Shown piece after piece: positions 27,453-34,884 of a stretch of DNA of 64,000 nt. Origin of the DNA: Paenibacillus lautus NBRC 15380 (GTDB lineage: Bacteria > Bacillota > Bacilli > Paenibacillales > Paenibacillaceae); NCBI RefSeq assembly GCF_004000945.1, contig NZ_BIMF01000009.1, positions 170,289 through 234,288 of the forward strand, written 5' to 3'. Each line of letters starts with the position of its first letter. The stretch's first letter is position 1. The position numbers and the translations under genes are program-made. Under the pieces are notes generated by a model that searched no databases, had not been told where the DNA came from, and saw nothing but the letters and a program-made list of their open reading frames with translations.

Positions 27453-27648
27453 GTTCGCCCTGTTCCCCTTCATATGTGCTTGTTGCTCCCGAGAGTCATT
27501 ACGGCATCCGGCACCGGCGTTTATCGCGCGTTGACAGACGGTGCTCAGGTCAACAGCATGAGCTAAAAGGCACGCGGCAAGGTAACCGGCACACTCAGCT
27601 CTTGCAAATACTAAGGAAAGAACAGGCATCATTCTGTTGTATCACGCT
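27453..27648 (-). other. Structured intergenic stretch, possible 3' UTR or small RNA
   Basis: GC-rich gap between the dps stop and its terminator, with several potential stems (for example GTTGAC/GTCAAC and GCACCG/CGGTGC, which compete). The 73-codon open frame here has no ribosome binding site and looks non-coding. I could not match it to a known riboswitch. Confidence 0.3.
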
Positions 27649-28125
27649 TTATCCAAGGAACGAACGCAGCATCCACATATGCTTCTCAAGATCGGCTTTA
27701 AAGCCGGTGAACATGTCCGCTGTTGGCGCATCTCCGGCTTCCTCGGCCATTTCGATGCCTTCCGCCAACTCCTCGGATACGGTTGCAAAGTCTTCAATCA
27801 AGACTTGTACCATGCCGCGGGTATCCTCGTTGCCTGAAGCCTCCTGGACCGTTGCAAGTTCCAAATATTCTTTCATCGTTGCAGCCGGTTTGCCTTTAAT
27901 CGACAGCAGGCGCTCCGCAACCTCATCCATTTTAAGCGTAACTTCATCATACAATTCTTCGAATTTAACATGAAGGGAGTAGAATTGCTCACCGGTTACA
28001 TACCAGTGATAATTGTGGAGTTTGACATAGAGCACGTTAAAGTTCGCAACCTGTTGATTCAACAATTGCTCCAGACTTGCGTTCTTCGTTTTTCCTGCAG
28101 CTTTGCCAGATGTAGTTTTTGCCAT
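27649..28125 (-). CDS. dps: Dps-family ferritin-like DNA-protecting protein
   Basis: A 158-residue Dps/MrgA-like miniferritin. The ferroxidase ligands are visible in KLHNYHWYVTG (His) and in the LHVKFEELYDEV segment (His, Asp/Glu); the C terminus HMWMLRSFLG is typical. A Lys/Ala-rich N-terminal tail (first 15 residues) could contact DNA. It stores iron and consumes peroxide in relatives. Monocistronic, divergent from mtnK; no clear PerR box was found before it, although the suf boxes are near. Confidence 0.93.
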   Translation of the reverse strand: MAKTTSGKAAGKTKNASLEQLLNQQVANFNVLYVKLHNYHWYVTGEQFYSLHVKFEELYDEVTLKMDEVAERLLSIKGKPAATMKEYLELATVQEASGNEDTRGMVQVLIEDFATVSEELAEGIEMAEEAGDAPTADMFTGFKADLEKHMWMLRSFLG

Positions 28126-28433
28126 GGTTAATCCCTTCCTTTTCTATATGAAATGCACCCTGTACTGCGTCAAAGGAACATTCGGCAGAGCGGTGTATAC
28201 CCATTGTAACTGGTACCATCTGCTAATGCTAATCCTTCATTAATATATGAGTACATCCTGTGCTTGGGCGTCTATTTGTAGTTTACCCTTAGGACTACGA
28301 AGCGAATCAGTTTCGCAAACCTTTCATCTTGCCAAAAAATTATACAAAATTCGCGAAAAAACGTTATACTAGGTAATACCAAGCAAAAAAGTTGGCTTTG
28401 TTTTTCTTCTATTATATTTGGGGGTGACCATCC
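28126..28433. other. Intergenic region dps/mtnK
   Basis: A 308-base divergent promoter region. A TATACT box at about 28363 is a candidate -10 for mtnK but lacks a good -35. GGGGGTGA precedes the mtnK ATG. I see no S-box (SAM-I) riboswitch core, although many Bacillales mtnKA units have one. Confidence 0.5.
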
Positions 28434-29657
28434 ATGTCTGCATATCATCCGTTGAACGCGGAAGAAGCTATACGATTAGCTAAAAGTATACCGGGCCGGT
28501 TCCCGGACCATGCCGAGCTCGAATGCCGCGAAATCGGCGACGGCAATCTCAATCTGGTGTTTCATGTCACCGCCAAAAATACGACTGATAGTATCATTAT
28601 CAAGCAAGCTGTTCCTTATGCAAAAGTTGTAGGCGAATCCTGGCCGCTGTCTCTCGACCGGGCCCGTATCGAACGTCTGGCGCTGGAGACGGAGTACTCC
28701 ATCTGCCCCGACCTCGTACCCGAAGTATACGGTTATTCGGATGAGCTCGCCTACACCGTAATGGAAGACCTGAGCGAGTATACCATCATGCGCAAAGGCC
28801 TGATTGAGGGCAATGCCTATCCGAAGTTCGCAGAGCATATTGGCCGCTTCCTGGCCAGAACGTTGTTCTACACGTCGGATCTCGGGATGAACCAACAGAA
28901 GAAGAAGGAGCTTGCCGGCCGCTTTGTCAATCCGGATTTATGCAAAATCACCGAAGATTTAATCTTCGAAGATCCATACCGCGAATCCGCCAATAACAAT
29001 TATGCGCAGAGCATTGCCGATGAAGCGGAAGCCCTCCGCGCCGACCTGCCGCTTCACTTTGAAGTCGCGCTGCTTCGGGAGAAGTTTCTGACTCATGCAC
29101 AGGCTCTGCTCCACGGGGATCTGCATACAGGCAGCATTTTCGTCACGCCGGAATCCACCAAGGTCATCGACCCGGAATTCGCTTATTTCGGCCCGATGGG
29201 ATTCGATATCGGTGCGGTCATCGGCAACCTGCTGCTCAACTATGCGGCACAGCCGGGCTGGAGTGAGGACGAGCATACGCTGGCTGCCCGGGAAGCCCGA
29301 CTCCTCGAGATGGCAAGCGACGTATGGACCCACTTCGAGAACAACTTCCGCCTGCTGTGGAATAAAGACCTCTTGGACGAAATGTCCCGCACGCCAGGCT
29401 ACCAGGACCATTATGTGTCGCAGATTTTGAAGGATACCGCAGGATTCGCGGGCTGCAAAATGATCCGGCGCATCGTCGGATTGTCCCATGTTGCAGACAT
29501 TGACACCATAGCCGATGATACGGCCAGAGAAGCTGCTCAGCGCAAAGCGCTTGCCATCGGCAAAAATCTAGTGCGCCATCACCGCAGCATGAAGTCCTTT
29601 GAGGACATTTTAACTTTGATTACACAAGCAATTAAAGGAAATGAGGTATCGATATGA
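28434..29657 (+). CDS. mtnK: 5-methylthioribose kinase MtnK
   Basis: A 407-residue kinase that phosphorylates 5-methylthioribose in the methionine salvage pathway. Protein-kinase-like fold with the phosphate-binding region near DGNLNLVF, catalytic loop HGDLHTGSI (about 225-233) and metal-binding DPEFAYFGP (about 245). Normal length for MtnK. Overlaps mtnA by 4 bases (ATGA), so the two enzymes act in sequence from one message. The rest of the pathway (mtnW, X, B, D) is not in the window. Confidence 0.96.
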   Translation: MSAYHPLNAEEAIRLAKSIPGRFPDHAELECREIGDGNLNLVFHVTAKNTTDSIIIKQAVPYAKVVGESWPLSLDRARIERLALETEYSICPDLVPEVYGYSDELAYTVMEDLSEYTIMRKGLIEGNAYPKFAEHIGRFLARTLFYTSDLGMNQQKKKELAGRFVNPDLCKITEDLIFEDPYRESANNNYAQSIADEAEALRADLPLHFEVALLREKFLTHAQALLHGDLHTGSIFVTPESTKVIDPEFAYFGPMGFDIGAVIGNLLLNYAAQPGWSEDEHTLAAREARLLEMASDVWTHFENNFRLLWNKDLLDEMSRTPGYQDHYVSQILKDTAGFAGCKMIRRIVGLSHVADIDTIADDTAREAAQRKALAIGKNLVRHHRSMKSFEDILTLITQAIKGNEVSI

Positions 29658-30733
29658 GCGGTATGACTACCGGCAATGCCAGCACCTATGAACCGCTAAG
29701 CTCGGTTTACTGGGGAGGAGACCATCTGGTCCTTCTGGATCAGCGCTTGCTCCCGGAAGAGATCGTCTATCTTAGGCTCTATACACCGGAGGAAGTCTGG
29801 GAAGGGATTCACTCCATGAAAGTCCGCGGCGCGCCGGCTATCGGCATCGCGGCAGCATTCGGCGCTGTTCTCGGCGGCATGCAGGTTGAAGCCAGCGATA
29901 ACGAAGGCTGGCTGCAACAAGTCGCAAAAACCTGCGCTTATCTGGCCACTTCCAGACCGACGGCCGTCAATCTGTTCTGGGCGCTGGACCGCATCAAGCT
30001 TGCAGCTGAGAAGCTGGCGGATTCGGATCTCGATACGGCCGGACTGAATGCGGCCCTGCTCGCCGAAGCCGAGGCCATTCGTGCCGAGGATGAGGATGTA
30101 TGCCGCCGCATCGGCGAAAACGCGCTGCCGTTCTTCAAAGACGGTATGGGTGTGCTTACCCACTGTAACGCGGGCGGACTGGCGACTGCCAAATACGGGA
30201 CTGCCCTGGCGCCGATGTATCTGGCTCATGAACAGGGCCTAAACATCAAGGTGTTCGCGGATGAGACAAGACCTGTCCTGCAAGGCGCGCGTTTAACTGC
30301 TTTTGAACTCCAACAGGCAGGGATTGACGTTACGCTGCTGGCAGACAACATGGCTGCCATGGTCATGTCCAAAGGGTGGATCCAAGCCGTTATCGTCGGT
30401 ACGGATCGCGTAGCTGCAAACGGCGATGTCGCCAACAAGATCGGTACGTACGGGGTCGCGGTTCTGGCTAAAGCTCACGGCATTCCTTTCTACGTGGCAT
30501 GCCCGCTGTCCACGATTGATCTGAATACGAAGACAGGTGCCGATATTCCGATTGAGGAGCGTCCTGCGGAAGAGATCACGGAAGGTTTCGGCAAGCGCAC
30601 AGCGCCGCAAGGCGTGAAAGTGTACAACCCTGCCTTCGACATTACGCCGAACGAATATGTGACAGCAATCATTACGGAAAAAGGCGTCGTGCAAGCTCCT
30701 TATCACGAAAGCTTAAAAAGCTTGTTCGAATAG
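29654..30733 (+). CDS. mtnA: Methylthioribose-1-phosphate isomerase MtnA
   Basis: A 359-residue aldose-ketose isomerase converting methylthioribose 1-phosphate to methylthioribulose 1-phosphate. Signatures: SMKVRGAPAIGIAAAFG, catalytic cysteine in THCNAGGLAT, and catalytic aspartate in VGTDRVAANGDVANKIGTY, shared with the eIF2B family. Overlaps mtnK and is followed by a terminator, closing a two-gene operon. Confidence 0.96.
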   Translation: MSGMTTGNASTYEPLSSVYWGGDHLVLLDQRLLPEEIVYLRLYTPEEVWEGIHSMKVRGAPAIGIAAAFGAVLGGMQVEASDNEGWLQQVAKTCAYLATSRPTAVNLFWALDRIKLAAEKLADSDLDTAGLNAALLAEAEAIRAEDEDVCRRIGENALPFFKDGMGVLTHCNAGGLATAKYGTALAPMYLAHEQGLNIKVFADETRPVLQGARLTAFELQQAGIDVTLLADNMAAMVMSKGWIQAVIVGTDRVAANGDVANKIGTYGVAVLAKAHGIPFYVACPLSTIDLNTKTGADIPIEERPAEEITEGFGKRTAPQGVKVYNPAFDITPNEYVTAIITEKGVVQAPYHESLKSLFE

Positions 30734-30762
30734 CCGCTATATCCGAATGTTTAATGGCATCA

Positions 30763-30806
30763 TAAAACGGACAAACGGCCCTCCAGCCGAATTGTCCGTT
30801 TTTTTA
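30763..30806 (+). terminator. Terminator of mtnKA
   Basis: Perfect arms AAACGGACAA / TTGTCCGTTT with an 18-base loop, followed by a T run. Confidence 0.88.
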
Positions 30807-30851
30807 CGGTTTGCATTTTAGTGCATCTGAAGTGCAAACTTTCTTATCTCT

Positions 30852-30884
30852 AAAAAAAGAGCGATCCGCACAGGAATCACTCTT
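30852..30884 (-). terminator. Terminator of the yunC-like gene
   Basis: Minus-strand arms AAGAGTGAT / ATCGCTCTT followed by T7. Confidence 0.8.
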
Positions 30885-30905
30885 GTAACGTAAGGCATAC
30901 ATGAC

Positions 30906-31208
30906 TCATAACATGCGCAGGATCGCTTCCTTGCCAGCCAAGCCAGGATGAATGCCCCACTTCTCCGCCTCCAGGGTTACCGATTCCAGCGGCGCCTCCA
31001 GCAGCTGCTCCAGTGTGCGAACCCCTACGGCTCTTCCTGCGATAATCTTGCGGTCCGCAAGCTTTTCGTTAAGAAGGCCCACATCGAGTGCACCGCACAT
31101 AATATAGCCGCGGGAAGTGTATACGGCCAGCAGCGTTGTTTTCGGAAGCTTTACCTCGACGCCCATTACCGTATGTCCTTCAATATCGATCGGCAGTAAA
31201 GTCACCAA
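30906..31208 (-). CDS. yunC: YunC family protein (DUF1805)
   Basis: A protein of about 101 residues of the YunC/DUF1805 family. The TTG at 31208 is preferred (giving M-V-T-L-L-P-I, as in Bacillus YunC); GGGGAGG lies 10 bases upstream, inside a longer frame that would start at GTG 31229. Conserved segments are KLPKTTLLAV, GYIMCGALDVGLLNEKL, IIAGRAVGVRT and the PLESVT motif. The family is a small alpha/beta fold of unknown biochemical role. It is not next to yunD here, unlike in B. subtilis. Confidence 0.85.
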   Translation of the reverse strand: MVTLLPIDIEGHTVMGVEVKLPKTTLLAVYTSRGYIMCGALDVGLLNEKLADRKIIAGRAVGVRTLEQLLEAPLESVTLEAEKWGIHPGLAGKEAILRML

Positions 31209-31428
31209 TATCAACAAACCTCCCCTCACGTCGGCTTAGAATTATGTTTATTCTCTTGGAACCGGCATGGTGCGAATGTCTCTGATATTATGCATTCCAG
31301 CCCACACTTATGGTGCGAATGACTCGTAAGTCAACAGAATAAAGATGAAATATGTATGACATTAGGACTATGAATATTCGAAAATTATGGTATATTTGAT
31401 TCAGTAGAAACCCTGTGAAAGCTGGTGA

Positions 31429-31980
31429 ATGATAAAAGCTATGAACACAATTCCTGTCACCGATGATAACGGCTTTTTATTCAACGTTGATATTCTGGTC
31501 AAGAGTTCCTCCAACGCACTGGCTTTGCAATATTTGCTAGAAATGCTGAACGACAAGGCTGAAGTCGTCGATTTCCGGGTTAAGTCCGGAATGGAACTTG
31601 GAGAAATTATCAACACCTTGGTTCAAGCCAAGAAAGATTCCGTTATTAGCAGAGCCTCCGGGATGATGGCTTCTGCCGCTTCTCAGAAAGAGACACCTGC
31701 GCCACCTGCGACATCCTCGCCGGAAAAAAAGATCGCTGCAAGCGTACCTCCTGTCCAAACTCCACTCACCGGAAGTGATCCCTTTGAATGGATTAAAGTA
31801 TACAGTAAGGACAATCGCCTTGTTCGCCTGACAACCAACCGCCACGGTAAGCAGACAAGTCTGCCCTGCCGAATTCTCAACTATGACGAAAGCAATTTCC
31901 TGGTCAACGTTTATCATGTTGATGAGAAACAGGTGTACACCTTCAAACTCAATGAAATTGACGAGTTCAGCGTCAGCTGA
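31429..31980 (+). CDS. Hypothetical two-domain protein
   Basis: A 183-residue protein I do not recognise. Residues 1-70 form a compact alpha/beta-looking region (FLFNVDILVKSSSN, ALALQYLLEMLND); 75-115 is an Ala/Pro/Ser-rich linker; 117-183 looks like a small beta barrel (WIKVYSKDNRLVRLTTN, CRILNYDESNFLVNVYHVDEKQVYTFKLNEIDEF), reminiscent of an Sm- or Hfq-like strand pattern, which is speculative. No signal peptide. The ribosome binding site is weak (GGTGA); ATG 31441 is a possible alternative start. Monocistronic with a terminator at 32009. Confidence 0.7.
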   Translation: MIKAMNTIPVTDDNGFLFNVDILVKSSSNALALQYLLEMLNDKAEVVDFRVKSGMELGEIINTLVQAKKDSVISRASGMMASAASQKETPAPPATSSPEKKIAASVPPVQTPLTGSDPFEWIKVYSKDNRLVRLTTNRHGKQTSLPCRILNYDESNFLVNVYHVDEKQVYTFKLNEIDEFSVS

Positions 31981-32008
31981 GTCGGTATCACGTCAACGGC
32001 ATCCATTT

Positions 32009-32061
32009 TAAAAAACGGCTTCGCCGCCCCATAAGAAGGGATCGGTGAAGCCGTTCTTTTT
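32009..32061. terminator. Bidirectional terminator
   Basis: Arms AACGGCTTCGCCG / CGGTGAAGCCGTT (one mismatch), flanked by A-tract on the left and T-tract on the right, between convergent genes. Confidence 0.85.
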
Positions 32062-32066
32062 TGGAA

Positions 32067-32447
32067 TCAATCATTTTTTCGGGACAGCGCCGAGGACATC
32101 AGCATCAGCCAGCCCACGATAAAGGAGACACCGCCGATCGGTGTAACCGCGCCAAGCCACTTGATGCCGGATATACTTAACACGTAGAGACTTCCGGAAA
32201 ATATGACGGTTCCCGCGATGAATAAAGTCCCTGCCCAGAACAGCTTCCGGGATTCGCCCAAAACCTTCGCCACAATCCCCGTAATCAGGACCGCAAGTCC
32301 GTGAATCATATGATAATGGACTCCCGTCTCATAAATGGCAAGTTCGTCCGGCGTAATCTTATCCTCCAGCATATGGGCACCGAATGCTCCGATAGCGACA
32401 GATAATGCCATCAGGATCGACCCCCATGCGATGAATCTACGACTCAT
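32067..32447 (-). CDS. DUF423 membrane protein (YwdK family)
   Basis: A 126-residue protein with four hydrophobic helices (about 5-23, 45-63, 70-90, 95-117) and the family motifs GAFGAHML near residue 22 and HYHMIHGLAVL at 46. DUF423 proteins are widespread, small, inner-membrane proteins of unknown function. Stands alone between a terminator and a divergent membrane gene. Confidence 0.88.
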   Translation of the reverse strand: MSRRFIAWGSILMALSVAIGAFGAHMLEDKITPDELAIYETGVHYHMIHGLAVLITGIVAKVLGESRKLFWAGTLFIAGTVIFSGSLYVLSISGIKWLGAVTPIGGVSFIVGWLMLMSSALSRKND

Positions 32448-32658
32448 GCCTTTTCAACCCCTTTTGTCAGCGGACATCCGTGTCCTTATGTAATCAAATT
32501 AAGTTTAACGGATTCGAAGAAGCTTTTCCACCGGTATGCAAGCGCCTTGGACTTGATTTCAGGGCCATTTTGTGAAAGATTAATAAGGATGTCTTTTTAT
32601 AGAAGACCTACATGAACCTATTAGAGAATGAATTCTTAAGTTAGGAGCGATTAAACAC

Positions 32659-33081
32659 ATGGATCAACGATCACCTTCCTCCCCATCCGAGGATCAAGAT
32701 TCACCCAAACGACCCAAAACCACATTTATTCCACCCGAGGACAGAAAAAACTCCCGCTTCGGCATCGCCTCATTCATCCTGTCGATCGTGACGCTGCTCG
32801 GGTATATTCTGCTCGGCGCGCTTGGCACAACGATGATTGAGCCTTACATGACGGAGAACGGACCGATCCTTGAGCCGACTCAGGAAACGCTGGAAGCGAT
32901 GACCACGCTGGCGGCCGTGTTCATCATCGTCATGGTCATCAATATCGTCGGCTTGGTGCTTGGCATTGTAGGCTGCTTCTCCAAAACGCGCAAGCGAGCC
33001 GTGGCCGTCATTGCCACCATCGTAAACGCCGTAGTCATCATCACCATCGGAGCCCTTTTCCTATTCGTATTAAATGCTTAA
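32659..33081 (+). CDS. DUF4190-like small membrane protein
   Basis: A 140-residue protein with a charged Pro/Ser/Asp-rich N terminus of about 35 residues and three hydrophobic helices (about 36-60, 82-108, 112-138). The second and third, joined by a GCFSKTRKRA turn, resemble the pair found in DUF4190 proteins. Role unknown. GGAG is 11 bases before the ATG. Followed by a terminator at 33098. Confidence 0.65.
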   Translation: MDQRSPSSPSEDQDSPKRPKTTFIPPEDRKNSRFGIASFILSIVTLLGYILLGALGTTMIEPYMTENGPILEPTQETLEAMTTLAAVFIIVMVINIVGLVLGIVGCFSKTRKRAVAVIATIVNAVVIITIGALFLFVLNA

Positions 33082-33097
33082 GGAGTACCCCCTTCGA

Positions 33098-33136
33098 GAC
33101 ACTTGCCTGATTCATCCCAGGTTAAGTGTCTTTTTC
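33098..33136 (+). terminator. Terminator
   Basis: Arms GACACTT / AAGTGTC with inner CCTG/CAGG pairing, followed by TTTTT. Confidence 0.8.
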
Positions 33137-33248
33137 ACGACAAACCCGGATTCATACTCACATATCGCTCTTTCTCCCGAATATAATGAAATACTACAGC
33201 CGAAAAGACGGCAACCGTGTCAAGGCTATACTTGGGAGGTGACTGTCC

Positions 33249-34409
33249 ATGCAAAATGAAGACGCTCTGTCGTTTGTCGTATCCCGTGAAGACTGGTCGC
33301 TGCACCGCAAAGGCTACCAGGATCAGGTACGTCATCAGCATAAAATCCGTGAAGTCATCAAACGCAACCTGCCCGACCTTATTACCGAGGAAAACATTAT
33401 TCTGTCTGACGGAAAGCAGATCATTAAAGTTCCGATCCGAAGCCTTGACGAATACCGTTTCATCTATAACTACCAAAAGCAAAAGCATGTCGGTCAGGGC
33501 GACGGTGACAGTCAGGTTGGAGACGTCCTTGGACGCGACCCTTCATCAGCCCAGCCCGGTAAGGGTGAATCAGCCGGCGATCAGGCAGGGCAGGACATCG
33601 TGGAAACCGAGGTCAGCCTGGAAGAACTGGAGAATATGCTGTTTGAGGAACTGGAGCTCCCGCTGCTGCAGCCCAAGGATAAAGAGCAGATCGAGACGGA
33701 ATCCATCGTGTTCAACGACATCCGCAAAAAGGGCATCATGTCCAACATTGACAAGAAGCGCACCATCCTGGAGAATTTGCGCCGCAATGCCAGAGACGGC
33801 AAACCCGGCATCCACGGCATCAGTCCGGACGACCTGCGCTACAAGACCTGGGACGATACCGTCATTCCGGAGTCCAATGCGGTAATTATCGCTATGATGG
33901 ATACATCCGGATCCATGGGCTCCTTTGAGAAATACTGCGCACGCAGCTTTTTCTTCTGGATGACCCGTTTCCTCCGCAAGCAGTACGAGAAAGTGGAAAT
34001 CGTGTTTATCGCCCACCATACCGAAGCGAAAGAAGTGACCGAAGAAGAGTTCTTCACACGAGGTGAAAGCGGCGGAACCATATGTTCATCCGCTTATCAG
34101 AAGGCGCTGGATATTATCCATCATCGTTATCCCCCTACCAAATACAACATTTATCCCTTCCATTTCTCCGACGGCGATAATCTCACGTCCGATAATGAAC
34201 GCTGCGTCAAACTCATTGGCGAACTGCTGAAGGTAAGCAACATGTTCGGTTACGGTGAGGTCAACCAATACAATCGCAGCAGCACGCTGATGTCGGCCTA
34301 TAAGAATATCAAGCTGGACCATTTCATGTACCATGTCATCAAAGACAAAGGGGAAGTGTACGAGGCACTCAAAACCTTTTTTCGTAAACGGCAAGGAGCC
34401 GCGATCTAA
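33249..34409 (+). CDS. yhbH: Sporulation protein YhbH (DUF444)
   Basis: A 386-residue YhbH/YeaH family protein. It shows the N-terminal FVVSREDWSLHRKG, and a von Willebrand A-like domain with the metal-adhesion motif MMDTSGSMG near residue 216. In many bacteria it is paired with the PrkA kinase and SpoVR; none of those is adjacent here. In Bacillus it is expressed in the mother cell and affects sporulation. ATG is preceded by GGGAGGTGA. Molecular role is still unclear. Confidence 0.93.
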   Translation: MQNEDALSFVVSREDWSLHRKGYQDQVRHQHKIREVIKRNLPDLITEENIILSDGKQIIKVPIRSLDEYRFIYNYQKQKHVGQGDGDSQVGDVLGRDPSSAQPGKGESAGDQAGQDIVETEVSLEELENMLFEELELPLLQPKDKEQIETESIVFNDIRKKGIMSNIDKKRTILENLRRNARDGKPGIHGISPDDLRYKTWDDTVIPESNAVIIAMMDTSGSMGSFEKYCARSFFFWMTRFLRKQYEKVEIVFIAHHTEAKEVTEEEFFTRGESGGTICSSAYQKALDIIHHRYPPTKYNIYPFHFSDGDNLTSDNERCVKLIGELLKVSNMFGYGEVNQYNRSSTLMSAYKNIKLDHFMYHVIKDKGEVYEALKTFFRKRQGAAI

Positions 34410-34746
34410 TCCATATACTAAATGAACAAAAGGAAAATCATGGATGTCGAATCATCCAGGATATTGGAGGAGGCAGGGCCTCCTCTTTCTTATGGCCTCC
34501 TACGATACAGCTAACAGCTTTTTGCCGAAAAATGGATATGCTCAGCATAAAGGCTTGCCAGTTCAAATGAAAAATCTGTTTTATTATTGACATCTTAATG
34601 TAGCCGTAGCTTCACTTTTTTGTCACCTTCTGATTTTCCTGGAATGATAGTATTAGCTATGACATCTTGTTGCAGGATATTACAGGATTCGATATGCGTC
34701 TCCTTAATTTAAGATATCCTCCTATAAAGGAAAGGGAAGGTTTACC
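34410..34746. other. Intergenic region before the acyltransferase unit
   Basis: 337 bases without a gene. Holds a hairpin at 34466-34490, a TTGACA at about 34590 without a matching -10, and AT-rich sequence. A promoter for the following short ORF and acyltransferase must lie here but I cannot place it. Confidence 0.4.
34466..34490 (+). terminator. Probable terminator of yhbH
   Basis: GAGGAGGC / GCCTCCTC arms with a 3-base loop followed by TTTCTT. Confidence 0.65.
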
Positions 34747-34884
34747 ATGTTCCAAATGACACATTCACCATTCAGCACCCAGACGTTTGAGAATATGTCC
34801 TACATATTATCGCAGCGGCTGTTCCAGGGCGGCATAAGCGCAGATCCTTCGAAAGGAGCGATCTCCCGTGCCGGTATCAGATAA
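34747..34884 (+). CDS. Short ORF (45 aa) overlapping the acyltransferase start
   Basis: A 45-residue open frame beginning MFQMTHSPFS and ending SRAGIR, too short for routine calling. ATG at 34747 has a good AAGGGAAGG site 6 bases before it. It overlaps the GTG start of the acyltransferase by 17 bases in another frame, and that gene's ribosome binding site (AAAGGAG) lies inside it. It is neutral in charge, without a membrane segment. It may be a coupling leader ORF or a genuine small protein; conservation is unknown. Confidence 0.45.
   Translation: MFQMTHSPFSTQTFENMSYILSQRLFQGGISADPSKGAISRAGIR

Noticed and set aside
27411..27632. 73-codon frame after dps
   Set aside because: No ribosome binding site, cysteine/alanine-rich random-looking protein, and it runs into the terminator hairpin.
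28126..28433. Possible SAM riboswitch before mtnK
   Set aside because: No conserved S-box core and no leader terminator could be found.
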